This document shows, piece after piece, positions 1 to 10,943 of a stretch of 64,000 bases of DNA (positions are counted from its first letter, which is position 1; each line of letters opens with the position of its first letter). The notes beneath the pieces are model-generated. The model was not told the origin of the DNA and ran no database searches. It was given only the letters and a program-made list of their open reading frames with translations. The position numbers and the translations under genes are program-made. This DNA is from Cytospora piceicola (Eukaryota; Ascomycota; Sordariomycetes; Diaporthales; Cytosporaceae), in NCBI GenBank assembly GCA_023375675.1, contig JALQBC010000027.1, positions 496,001-560,000 of the forward strand, in the 5' to 3' direction.

Positions 1-3000
1 AGATAAAAAAACAATACTTTTATTATTACTTCCGATATTAGTTATTAGTTAGATACTACCGACAGCTTTATTAATAGTAACTTAAATTTAAGTATTACTA
101 TTATTAAAAGTAATAAAATCGTTATTATTAAAGAAGAGAAGTATACCTTCGATATTATCGATTAGCCTGATATTACCGCCGGCCTTTTTTATAATACTTT
201 ATATCTGCTTATTTCTATAAGTATTATTAAAGATAATATTATTATAATAAGAAAAGATAAAGGTATTTTTAATATTCTTTACTAGCCGGACGGCTTTACC
301 GGCTTTATAATTAATACCTTATATACCTTTATTAACTTAACTGTTAACGAAAACGATATTAATAAGTAGCCGGATATCGATACCGGCCTCGATAAATTTA
401 CCTTAAGATTAATCGTTTAGGTATACCGATTCTTTTAAGTAGCCGAACGCTTTAATAATAAATATATTATCGAGGGTATTACACGACCTATTTATATATA
501 CTAACTATATATAACGTATAGTCTTTTATTATCGCTTATTAAAACCGGGATTAATAGCGTTTTAATAAGCTAAAGCGTCGGGTTCGGGAAAACTATACTA
601 GTACTTTTATACTTTTACGTCCGGGTTAAACTTATTAATTTTTAAGACTATATTTAAAAAAAGTAAAGAAACTATAAAATAACCGGCCGGTAATACCTCT
701 TTTTATAAAATTAAGTATACGGTACTTAGTATCTATTTTAATATAAGTATATAGTTAAATACCTATATATTATATTTTCTGACTTTTATATTATTTATTT
801 AACTTACTTTATAAACTCGCTTATATTAATCGTTATCTCTCTTAGCTTATTATATAACTAGTTAAGTAAAAAGTATAGTATATATACAGACGAATAAGAT
901 ACGGAAAAGACTATTAAGTTTATAGATTTTTATTTATACGTTTTAAAGTTAAAAGACGATATAAGTATAACTATAAGGCCGGAACGTTTAAAAATAGTTA
1001 TCGATAATATATTCGGTAAGGTTATTAAGGTTAATATAAATAAAGAGGACGAGAATAAGGAAATAAAGTTATTTATTAAAAGCGGTAAAGGTAAGGTTAT
1101 AAACGTTTTTCTAATAAGCTTAAAATCGGTTATCCGGCTATAAAGTAAATACTTTAAAGTAAAAGACATTAGAACTATATACTTTACCGTAAGTATAATT
1201 ATTATAAATAAGTATTATTAGTATAAGGGCGTTATAAAGGGTTTTAAGATAATTTTATTTACGACTTTACGTTAAATTAACGGTATAACGTACTATTTTA
1301 TTACGCTTTTTACGTTTTATAGAACTATTTTCGAAGAAGGCTTATTTATATAGTAGGCTTCGATCGAGTATTTCGATAAATAGTAGGCTAAGTTCGAGTT
1401 AATACGAAAGCTATAGTATTAACTCGGTAGCGATAGGTTTTTTATAACGGTAGCTAGGTTTTTAAAAACTTAACGGCTATACCTTTTTTCTATATACCTT
1501 ATTACCGACTAGCGAAAAACGCTTATAAAAATTAAACCGTATACCTACTTAATTATTAACTTCTTTAAGCCTTTAATATAAAGCTTTTAGCTTAACTAAC
1601 TTTACTATAGTAAAACGATTAACGCTCTTTTATTATATTAAAAAAACTATAAGTAACTCGACTTTATTATAGAAAATAATACAACTATTATATTTAAGTC
1701 TATATTAACAGACGTTTATATTTTTATTTAAACTAAGCTTAAGCTAAAGTAAGCCGAGTAAGCTATTAATAATAAGGTAAAGCTTAAGTTTATAATAATA
1801 TTTCTAATCGTAAAGCTAGTAAATAGTAAGTAAAAAACTTAAAACGTATTTTTTTATAGCTTATAACGCGCCTTAATATACCTGTATATAGCGGTTCTGT
1901 TAGGTTTTATAGGTAGTAAGCTATTTAAGGTAGGAACCTATTAAAACGCTGTTTATAGGTATTAAAAATCGATTTTCGAAAGAAAGCCTTTTAGCTTTAC
2001 TTAAGAGAAGTTAACTAAATAAAACTTCTTTCTTTATTTAAATATATTCGAAAAAAACTCGGTTAAGTTCTAATATATAAAAAAACTAATTTATTAAATA
2101 GTTGTAAACTAAAATAAAGCGACTATATTATTAAATAGGTCGAGTAAGCGTTATACTATTATCTTTTATAGCTAGCTTATAAACGCTATTTTAACTTACG
2201 TCTTCTTATTATACGACTATAAGTTCCGGAATATTAAGCCGTTACTTTTATACTTTAAAAGTAATAACGAAAACCGGGCTAAGATTATAAAAAAGATAAA
2301 TACAGTATATACTATAAACAGCCTTAATAAGGTCTTTATCGTCGTTACGTCTATTATTATAAAAGGGTTTAATATTTAACGTACGAATAATATTTAGTTT
2401 ATAAAGCTTCTGTTTACCTTATCGAAGAAAGTATAAATAGTAAAGAGAGTATATAAGTAAAGGTAAAAGATAAAGGTAAACCTTATTAAGCTTATAGAAA
2501 AAGGTAACTTAATAAAAGAGTTTAGCTATAAGACTATAAAGGTAAAAGAAACAGTCGCTTAAATCGTCTATAGTTTTTAGCCTATAACGTAATTTTTATT
2601 TAAAGGATATATCTCGGTAATATTATTATCGGAGTAAGAAATGTTATTTTTTCTGTTTCCGACAGGTTTTTTATATATATTAGTTTAACCGAGTAAAAGG
2701 TAAAAAGATACTTAGCTTAGTTATAGCTTTAAAAATATATATATAAATAAAAAACAGGATAGCTTATTAATATACTTAGTCTTTTTATAACTATAAAAGA
2801 TTAAACTTTAATTATTAATCTAACTGTATACCGAGTTATTATTTACTTAATAATAAGCTTAAAAGAAAATATCTAATTATAAACCCCTTCTATTATTATA
2901 TTTAATATAAAATAACGAATTAACTTAAACCTATAGTAATATTACCTTTATATTTATAATTAAGTTTATTATAAACCGACTACGGTAAGTAGTTAATAAG

Positions 3001-4223
3001 TCCGAAATACTCGAAAATAAATATAGATATAGATATAGTATAACTACTTAAATTAGACTAAAAGCCTCGATTATAATAGCTCTTATATTTACTATACAGT
3101 TTATCTTATATCTAAGTTTAATATAACCGAGTTGTTTTATTAATATAAGCAATATTAAATACCTCGAGCTTATAATACTTTTACGTTTAGATATAAAGAT
3201 AATATTAAAAGGTAAAAGCAGAAGCCGAAAAAGCTTTAATAGTAAATAGTTAACGAATATAGTAAAAAACCTTATCGGTTACCTCGGCTTAAAAAAAACA
3301 GATAAAAGGTAGATAAAGATAAATAAAACTATAAGAGTAGTAGATTAATATATAGTTTTATTAAAATAGAAATATTACCTAATATTTAAAATAATTAATA
3401 AATATTATCGGTTAGTAAACCGGTTATTAGAAATTAATAACTATTTTACTATCTAATTATATTAAGCGATATAGCTTTAAAAGATAGCTAACTTTACTTT
3501 ACGTTATAACTATATAATATATTAGAATATATAACCTTTTTACCTATATTTAAATAAGAAGGCTATTTTTAACTACCTCCGGGTACTTTTATAAAATATT
3601 ATTTATTTATTAATTATAATAGTTAACGGTTATATTTATTAAGTTTAATTTATAGTCTTTTATCTAAAGTAGTAATATTTCTACTTTTACTTATACTTTT
3701 AGTTATAGGTTATAGTTTATAGTAAATATAAGGAAAAAGTATATCGATAGCCTAATTCGAAATAGTTAGTATATTATTATACGTTACTTTTAATTATAAT
3801 ACTTAAATACTTAAAAATATATAATTAAAAACTACGTTATTTTACTTAAGCTAAGTAGTTTATTAAAACGTTTTAAAACTAATATTTAGTTATATATAAT
3901 AAAGCCTTTTAAAGTAAAACAAGCGGTATACTAAGTTTTATACTTTCTTACCGGCTTATAGTTTTTAAGCTTTTATTCTCCGAGCCTTTATTTTTCGAGC
4001 TTTTACCTTTTATATATCCGGTATAGCCTTCCGAATAAGTAGCGGTATTCGATATAAGCGTGTTATTATAGGAAATAGTAATAGTATCCTTTAGTTTTTA
4101 AAAGGGTATATTAAACTTATTTATAATATTAGTTATAATTAGTATCTTTTTTTTATTAGTTACGAAAAACTGTTTCCGAGAATATTTACTATCTGTTATA
4201 TTAAAATTACCGAAATCGATATT
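1..4223. repeat. AT-rich RIP-degraded repeat block
   Basis: About 4.2 kb of very AT-rich DNA with no usable reading frame. TpA dominates, CpA and TpG are almost absent, and CpG survives in islands such as CCGG. This is the product expected of RIP acting on repeated DNA on both strands. It is most likely one or more dead transposons, but stops are so dense that the family cannot be read. No gene, terminal repeat or target duplication could be made out here. Confidence 0.85.
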
Positions 4224-4527
4224 GCCTTCCGTTAGGAAGGTTGATGTTTGTTTTATAAGGCGGGCGAGCATATAGAAATTGTTGCCCTTGAGATTGTGCC
4301 ACCTGTTTTTGATTCTGATTGGCTCTGAATTACAATCATGCTGATTCGCTATAGCACCCGTCTAAAGCACCTGATTAGCTGTGAAAAGCAGTGATTTTAG
4401 CCGTCGAACGGCTAAGAGAACTAGAGATTGTAAGACCTTTTAATGCCTGCCGGAAGACTTACAGTTATTTTAAGCCTACGATAAGGCCGATTACGATAAG
4501 GCCTACGATAAGGCTCTTTATAGCAGA
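4224..4527. other. Less mutated non-coding segment with short palindromes
   Basis: This ~300-bp stretch keeps CpA and TpG and stands out from the RIP-mutated DNA to its left. It opens with a 16-bp palindrome (4225-4240, arms CCTTCC/GGAAGG) and holds a second at 4399-4413 (AGCCGT, loop CGA, ACGGCT). The first palindrome recurs in inverted form at 7279-7294. No coding frame is visible. It may be the edge of an element, but no target duplication was found. Confidence 0.4.
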
Positions 4528-5690
4528 CCTTAGGTTCGAACTAAGATGCACGCTCGAGTTTTAATTCGATTAAGACGTACTTACTTAAATCTGAATCTAT
4601 AGAAAAAGGGCTATTAAACGGTATATTTAATTAAATCGTAGCTCTTAAGGTAGGCTTAGTATTAAAGCTAATAGTTCTAATTCCTTAGGTTTCTTAGGTT
4701 TCTTAGGTTCTTAACCCGAACCCTAGCCCTTCCCTCCCTTCCTCTCTACCGAAGACCTTAGGTTCGAACTAAGATGCACGCTCGAGTTTTAATCTGATTA
4801 AAATAAACTTACCTAAATCTGAAACTTAAGAAAAAGGGCTATTAAACGGTATATTTAATTAAATCGTAGCCCTTAAAGTAGGCTTACTATTAAAGCTAAT
4901 AGTTTTAATTCTGTAGGTTTTTAAAGTTCTTAACCCGAACCTTAGCCTTTCCCTTCCTCTTTACTTACTTAGGCCTTTAGGTTTATACTAAGATGCACGC
5001 TCGAGTTTTAATCCGATTAAATAAAACTAACCTAAATCTAAATCTATAGAAAGAGGGCTATTAAACGGTATATTTAATTCAATCGTAGACCTTAAGGTAG
5101 GCTTACTATTAAAGCTAATAGTTCTAATTCTAGAAGTTCTTAAGTGTTATGGTTGCAGGGCGAACGGAAGCGGGACTAGCAGCAGGGTTAGGGTTACACA
5201 CTAACCCTGCTACTAGCCTTATCGATAAGCTTTTCGAATCGCCTACACCTTAGTTTAAATAGCTAGGCTTAGCCTTTAGGTTCTATTTCTTCTTTCTTTT
5301 CTTCTGTAAGCAGAACCTCTTCGATAATTAATAAATATTATATAATCGAAATCGAGCCCTTATACTATAATCATTTTAATCACCGTTATATTAAGCTTCT
5401 TAACCCGAACCTTAGCCTTTCCCTTCCTCTTTACTTACTTAAGCCTTTAGGCTTATACTAAGATACACGCTCGAGTTTTAATCCGATTAAGACGTACTTA
5501 CTTAAATCTAAATCTGTAGAAAAAGGGCTATTAAACGGTATATTTAATTAAAGCGTAGCCCTTAAGGTAGGCTTATTATTAAAGCTAATAGTTTTAATTC
5601 TGTAAGTTCTTAAGGTTCTTAACCCGAACCTTAGCCTTTCCCTTCTTTTTTCTTTACCGAAGGCTTATATAAGCCTTTAGATTCGGATTA
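4528..5690. repeat. Array of four ~225-bp direct repeats
   Basis: Four copies start near 4530, 4750, 4977 and 5449. Each opens with a block containing GCACGCTCGAG, continues through AAAAGGGCTATTAAACGGTA or a one-base variant, and ends in a CCCGAACC-type pyrimidine-rich stretch. Spacing is 220, 227 and 472 bp; the last interval is long because a solo LTR sits inside copy 3. Copies differ mainly by C/T and G/A changes, as RIP would produce. No protein is encoded. Function unknown; a satellite-like or subtelomeric type repeat is possible. Confidence 0.8.
5145..5390. mobile_element. Solo LTR (246 bp) with 5-bp target duplication
   Basis: The insert begins TGTTATGG and ends CCGTTATA, the TG...CA pattern of an LTR with the final CA changed to TA as RIP would do. 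It is flanked on both sides by TTAAG (5140-5144 and 5391-5395). With the insert and one TTAAG removed, copy 3 of the surrounding repeat matches copy 4 at this point, which independently confirms the insertion. Inside is an inverted repeat, 5181-5191 against 5201-5211. No internal retrotransposon sequence remains, so this is a solo LTR left by recombination. Confidence 0.75.
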
Positions 5691-5951
5691 AGTAAGTAAG
5701 TAAGTAACTAAGTAACTAAGTAACTAAGTAAGTAACTAAGTAAGTTAGCTGGTAGGTTAGCTAGTAAAGTAGCTAGTAAGTTAGCTAGTTAATNNNNNNN
5801 NNNNNNNNNNNNNNNNNNNNNNNNNNNNNNNNNNNNNNNNNNNNNNNNNNNNNNNNNNNNNNNNNNNNNNNNNNNNNNNNNNNNNNNNNNNATTATTAAG
5901 TAATTAAGTAAGTTAGTAAGTAAGTTAGTAAGTAAGTAAGTAAGTAAGTAG

Positions 5952-6009
<58 letters not shown>

Positions 6010-6115
6010 TAGCTGGTAGGTTAGCTAGTAAAGTAGCTAGTAAGTTAGCTAGTTAATTATTAAGTAATTAAGTAAGTTAGTAAGTAAGTTAGTAAGTAAG
6101 TAAGTAAGTAAGTAG

Positions 6116-6189
<74 letters not shown>

Positions 6190-6323
6190 TAGTAAGTTAG
6201 TAAGTTAGTAAGTTAGTAAGTTAGCTAGTAAGTAAATTCGCTATTAAATAAGTAAATAAGTAAGTAAGTAAGTTAGCTAGTAAGTAAATTCGCTATTAAA
6301 TTAGTAAATAAGTAAGTAGGTAG

Positions 6324-6354
<31 letters not shown>

Positions 6355-6563
6355 GGTAAGTAAGTAAGTAAGTTAGATAGTAAGTTAGTTAGTTAATAAC
6401 TAAGCTATTAACTAAATAAATAAATAAGTAAGTAAGTAAGTAAGTTAGCTAGTAAATTAGCTATTAAATTAACTAGTAAGTAAGTAAGTAAGTAAGTAAG
6501 TTAGTTAATAAGGTAGCTAGTAAGTAAATTCGCTATTAAATAAGTAAATAAGTAAGTAGGTAG

Positions 6564-6594
<31 letters not shown>

Positions 6595-7130
6595 GGTAAG
6601 TAAGTAAGTAAGTTAGTTAGTAAGTTAGTTAGTTAGTAAGGTAGCTAGTAAGTAAATTCGCTATTAAATAAGTAAATAAGTAAGTAAGTAGGTAACTAAG
6701 TATTTAACTAAGTAGGTAAGTAACTAAGTAAATAGGTAAGTAAGTAAGTTAGATAGTAAGTTAGTTAGTTAATAACTAAGCTATTAACTAAATAAATAAA
6801 TAAGTAAGTAAGTAAGTAAGTTAGCTAGTAAATTAGCTATTAAATTAATTAGTAAGTAAGTAAATAAATAAATAAGTAAGTAAGTAAGTAAGTAAGTAAT
6901 TAAGTAAGTAGATAAATAAGTAGGTTAGCTAATATATTAGCTATTAAAGTAGCTAGTAAGCTAGTTACTTAGTTATTAAGTAAGTTAGTTAGTAAGTAAG
7001 TAAGTTAGTAAGTAAGTAAGGTAGTAAGTAAGTAAGGTAGTAAGTAAGTAAGTTAGTAAGTAAGTAAGTTAGTAAGTAAGTAAGTTAGTAAGTAAGTAAG
7101 TAAATATATAAATTAGCTAATAAAGCAGTT
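5691..7130. repeat. TAAG/GTAA tandem repeat with higher-order units
   Basis: About 1.4 kb built from the tetranucleotide TAAG with variants such as TTAGC and TAAAT. Larger units recur, for example blocks with AAATTCGCTATTAAAT near 6234, 6286, 6529 and 6652, and a GTTAGCTAGTAAATTAGC block near 6444 and 6820. Almost every change keeps the strand free of C. No coding potential. It could be a degenerated satellite; collapse or expansion during assembly is likely. Confidence 0.85.
5794..5891. other. Assembly gap (98 N)
   Basis: A run of 98 undetermined bases inside the TAAG repeat. The ~50 bases before the gap and the ~100 bases after it are repeated, joined, at about 6009-6110, where the two sides meet with a 2-base overlap. 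The gap may therefore hold no sequence at all. Confidence 0.95.
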
Positions 7131-7157
7131 AGTTATAAAGTAAATAAATAAATATTT

Positions 7158-7239
7158 CGCCGCTTAAGGCTGCGGAGGAGACGATAGAGTAACGCCCGAA
7201 GGGCGTTATTCTATCGGATCCGGAGCAGCCTAAGCGGCG
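7158..7239. repeat. 82-bp imperfect hairpin (long inverted repeat)
   Basis: Two ~39-base arms are separated by a GAA loop. The outer part pairs CGCCGCTTAAGGCTGC with GCAGCCTAAGCGGCG, and the inner part pairs GATAGAGTAACGCCC with GGGCGTTATTCTATC. The GC content is far above the flanking DNA and there is little RIP damage. It could be a fold-back element, the end of a transposon, or a structural signal in one. No target duplication was seen. Confidence 0.8.
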
Positions 7240-7278
7240 TATCTAACTATTTAACTAAATAGCTATTGAATTTCCGAT

Positions 7279-7330
7279 CCTTCCTAACGGAAGGCCTTCT
7301 CGGCAGGCGGTCCTACCGCCGTTCCCCAGT
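7279..7330. other. Two short palindromes beside the hairpin
   Basis: 7279-7294 is CCTTCC-TAAC-GGAAGG, the inverted counterpart of 4225-4240. 7306-7320 is GGCGGT-CCT-ACCGCC. Together with the 82-bp hairpin they form a cluster of GC-rich fold-back sequences at the edge of the next RIP-mutated block. Confidence 0.5.
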
Positions 7331-9430
7331 ATCTTAAAGACGTATTATATATTACTATATAACTACGATATTATAAAACTTATTATATACTATATCGTAG
7401 TGTTAGCTAGTTAGTATATAATATTATATCTGTTATAGTAGTAAAAAATATACTAGTATTATAGTTAATAACTCCTTTACCTGCTTAGCGTTATAATATA
7501 AAAGCAGGTTTATTTAGTAGTATACGTAGTTATAAAGTTAATTAAACTAGGTATCCGATATAAAATAAAGCTAGTTAAAATACTTCGAGTTATACTACTA
7601 CGTTATAATACGAGTAATATCGAGAACCCGGTTAGAATTTATTATAATAAAAAGTAAGATTAGATTTAATAAAAGAAAGGTTTAACTTAAGTACCTTTAA
7701 ACGCCTACGACTTTAATATATTAGAAAAAGTAATAACGTAGTAAAGCGAATTCTAAAACTAGTAATATAAAAAACGTTCGGATATATATAATAACCTAAT
7801 AGTTATACCGGCTTATTATATATATTTTAAGTACTATTTTATTCGGGACTATTTAAATAGTAACTAAATATAATATATAGATAAACGGAAATAAACTTTA
7901 AAGTCTATTAAAAAGAAATTAACAGGTAGGTTTTAAAGAACCTTTAAGTTATATTAAACTAGTAAGTCTGCTTAGTTTTATTCTTATAATAACTTTATAT
8001 TATTATATTAATACTATACTAATTTTATTTCGCTTATTACGGAATATACTATATTATATACTTAATACTACACGGTTTATTATAACGACCTTAATTTTAA
8101 CTTAACTTTTTTTCGAGTTAATTTATAAGGTTATAAGGATAATAAATCTAGTTAACCGTATCTGCCTCCTTCTTACTAATAAGACCTTTTAGTCGGCTTA
8201 TAAGAAGGATCCCGATTAAAAAGACTACTTTAATACTAAACGTTCTTTTAGTTAAAGCTAAAAGTTCGATAAAGCCCTATATATCTAATAGCGTTAACTA
8301 AGAGAAGCTAAGGTTAAACAGCTTATTATTAAACTCGAGTATAATATACCCGATATATATTACGTTTACTTAAATTATTACTGTTTTTATTTTAAATAAT
8401 ATACTAAGTCGTTACTTTATAACGTTTATTATAATATAACGTAAGGCTTTATCCTTTATTTTCTTATAAGCTTTTATAGCTACGTTAGCTCTTTTAGCTA
8501 AAAGATTTAGTTATTATCGCTATACGGCTTTAAACGTACGATCTGTATAGCTTAAAAGATAGACTTTTATATTACTTTCGGAAGATTTAATACGATCGTT
8601 TATTATCGTATTAGCTAGGTCTTTTTCCCTTTCTTAGTTATTTAGTCTTTCGATACCTCGATAGACTTTATTGTTCTCGTTTTAAGCTTTTTCCCGTTTA
8701 TTATCTATAGCTACTTTACTTTTAAGTATATAAACACTACCGATATACTTTAAACAGACTTTTTTATAATAGTCTATACCGACGATAATAACTACCTTAG
8801 CTACTTAAATACGTTTAAAGGATAAATACTACCGTTTAATTTTTAAAATCTTTACTCGGTCTTAACCGGTTATATAGTATATAGCCGGTATTATAACTAT
8901 AGCGCCTATAATATAACCTATAGATTTATTACCTACTTCTATAGTAAGGCCGGTATAAAGATTATTTTAAATATTTTTAATAGCTTTATATTAATCTTAT
9001 ACTAAAAGAAGTACTAAAAACTAAATAATTTTAAGCCGGACAGCTTAAATCTATAGCCTTATAACCCTTATTATAACTATTGTTTAGAAAAGTAGATTTT
9101 TACTATAAACTTTATTATCTTTAGCTAAAGTACCCGATCTAATATAACCTTTAAAAATACGGTATAAAAACTACGTAAGGCTACGTAAGCTATAATACTA
9201 AAGTAGCTTATATATATACTTATAGGTATTACGTTAGCGGGGTGTTTTTTTAAATAATAATTTTTTAATAGGTATTTATCGTATATAGTAAAGTGTTTTT
9301 TTAAATAATAATTTTTTAATAAATATTTATTATATATAACGGCGTGCGATATCTTTTCGTATAAATTAAGACGAATTAAATAGATTTAGCTTTATATTAT
9401 AAAGTATTTATTAAAGTAACTAACTAATTT
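7331..9430. repeat. AT-rich RIP-degraded repeat block, second part
   Basis: About 2.1 kb of AT-rich DNA with the same CpA-poor, TpA-rich composition as the first block and no open frame. A ~56-bp segment containing AAATAATAATTTTTTAATA is tandemly duplicated around 9240-9345. Probably the remains of a transposon; its family cannot be determined. Confidence 0.8.
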
Positions 9431-9439
9431 TATAATATT

Positions 9440-10100
9440 TATATATTTATAGCAGACCGACTGTAAAAGGCCTTATAGCTATTATAGATCTTTCAGGGCG
9501 AACCGACTATAAAAGGTATTATAACTATACGTTATATATTTTATAATAGACTAACTATAAAAGGTATTATAGTTATACGTTATATTTTCTGTGTTTTATA
9601 GCAGACCGATTATAAGAAGTATTATAGCTATTATAAATCTTCTAGGGCGGACCGGCCGTAAGAGGTATTGTAGCTTAGTATCGTCTTTTTTACCTAGCGT
9701 AGCTTAAGCTAACTATAAGAGGTATTATAGCTATACGTTATATGTTTTATAGCAGACCGAGTGTAAAAGGTATCGTAGCTATTATAAATCTTCTATAGCG
9801 GACCGACTGTAAGAGGTATCGTAGCTATACGTTATATATTCTATAGCGAACCGACCGTAAAGGCATCGTAGCTATCGTAGATCTTTCGTAGCAGACCGAC
9901 CGTAAAAGGTATTATAGCTTAATATTGTTTTTCCTACTCGGTATAGCCCGGACCGACCGTAAAAGGTATTATAGCTATACGTTACGTGTTCTGTATTCCG
10001 TAGCGGACCGACCGTAAGTGTCTATAGCGAACCGACCGTAAAAGGTATCGTAGCTATCGTAGATCTTCTGTAGTAGACCGACCGTAAGAAGTACTAAAAA
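9440..10100. repeat. Minisatellite, ~14 units of 47-58 bp, partly RIP-mutated
   Basis: A core like GACCGACCGTAAAAGGTAT followed by a TATAGCTAT segment recurs about every 50 bp, from near 9455 to 10090. Left units are strongly mutated (for example GACTAACTATAAAAGG), while right units keep GACCGACCGTAA. RIP damage thus declines from left to right. No coding potential. Confidence 0.8.
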
Positions 10101-10139
10101 CACTATCTACACGGCTACGGTTAAATAAATAAAAGACTA

Positions 10140-10510
10140 TTAGCTAAAGACTCGAAGGCGTGATAAAAGCCGTAGCGGAAGCTAAACGATTAGACTCGAT
10201 AGCTACGATTAGATTCGAAGGCGATATAGAAACAGAGAGATAGCTACGATCAGACTCGAAGGTCGAAGGTCGAGGGCGATATAGAAGACAGAGAGTTAGC
10301 TACGATTAGACTCGAAGGACGAGGGTCGAGGGCGATATAGAAACAGAGATAGCTACGATCAGATTCGACGGTCGAGGGCGACAGAGATGCCTACGATCAG
10401 ATTCGAGATGGCTACGATCAGACTCGAAGGCTGGGGGTCGAAATCGAGGGCGACATAGAGACAGAGAGTTAGCTACGATCAGACTCGAAGGTCGAGGGCT
10501 GGACTCGTAA
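10140..10510. repeat. Minisatellite of ~45-58-bp units (AGCTACGATCAGACTCGAAG type)
   Basis: At least six units starting AGCTACGAT(C/T)AGA(C/T)TCGAAGG, each with a GAGGGCGATATAGAAACAGAGA tail, lie between 10202 and 10500. Most CpA dinucleotides survive, so this array is nearly free of RIP. Open frames across it arise from the repeat structure and are not judged to be genes. Confidence 0.8.
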
Positions 10511-10943
10511 AACTCACGATACATGTACCAGACTCGAAGATGTACTTCAGAAACAAGGGTCTCAACTCTAAAGACATGTATCATACTCGAAAATGCACTC
10601 CAAAAACATATATCAGACTCGAGATGCACTCCAGAAACAGTGTCTCAGGAGTTAAGACCTGCCGAAAATGGAGAAAACTTACTCTCGCTTGACAGGGAGG
10701 TTCCGGGTGCAAGTCCCGGGCAGGGTCTTTGTATTTTTGGCCTTTTGCATCTTCTCGACCTCTTCTGAAGGAAGGTGTCTAGGTGGCAGACTTGCAAAGG
10801 CAGGTTGGAGGTTATGGAGCCATAGGTATTTCTCCTCATGGGCATTTTATTTCAATGACCAAGCATATATACAACTCTATTGTGCCCAAATGTTATGTAA
10901 CATGCAAATATATCCAGTACATTCGCTCTTCAGCCATAACACA
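10511..10943. other. Transition zone without a gene
   Basis: 10520-10640 still shows loosely repeated TACCAGACTCGA/ATGCACTCCAGAAACA elements. From about 10680 the composition becomes that of normal intergenic DNA and probably holds the 3' end of the MFS transporter transcript. No gene seen. Confidence 0.5.

Noticed and set aside
5181..5211. Telomere-like AGGGTTAGGGTTA
   Set aside because: Only two units, inside the solo LTR and part of a hairpin. It is not an interstitial telomere array.
5691..7130. CRISPR-like regular repeats
   Set aside because: The array is a TAAG-type satellite without unique spacers, and the organism is a fungus.
10306..10629. Open frames across the 10.2-10.6 kb minisatellite
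   Set aside because: They follow from the repeat unit length and base content and carry no protein features.
10645..10730. tRNA-like stretch around GGTTCCGGGTGCAAGTCCCGGG
   Set aside because: The T-arm stem is good, but no matching acceptor, D or anticodon arms could be folded.
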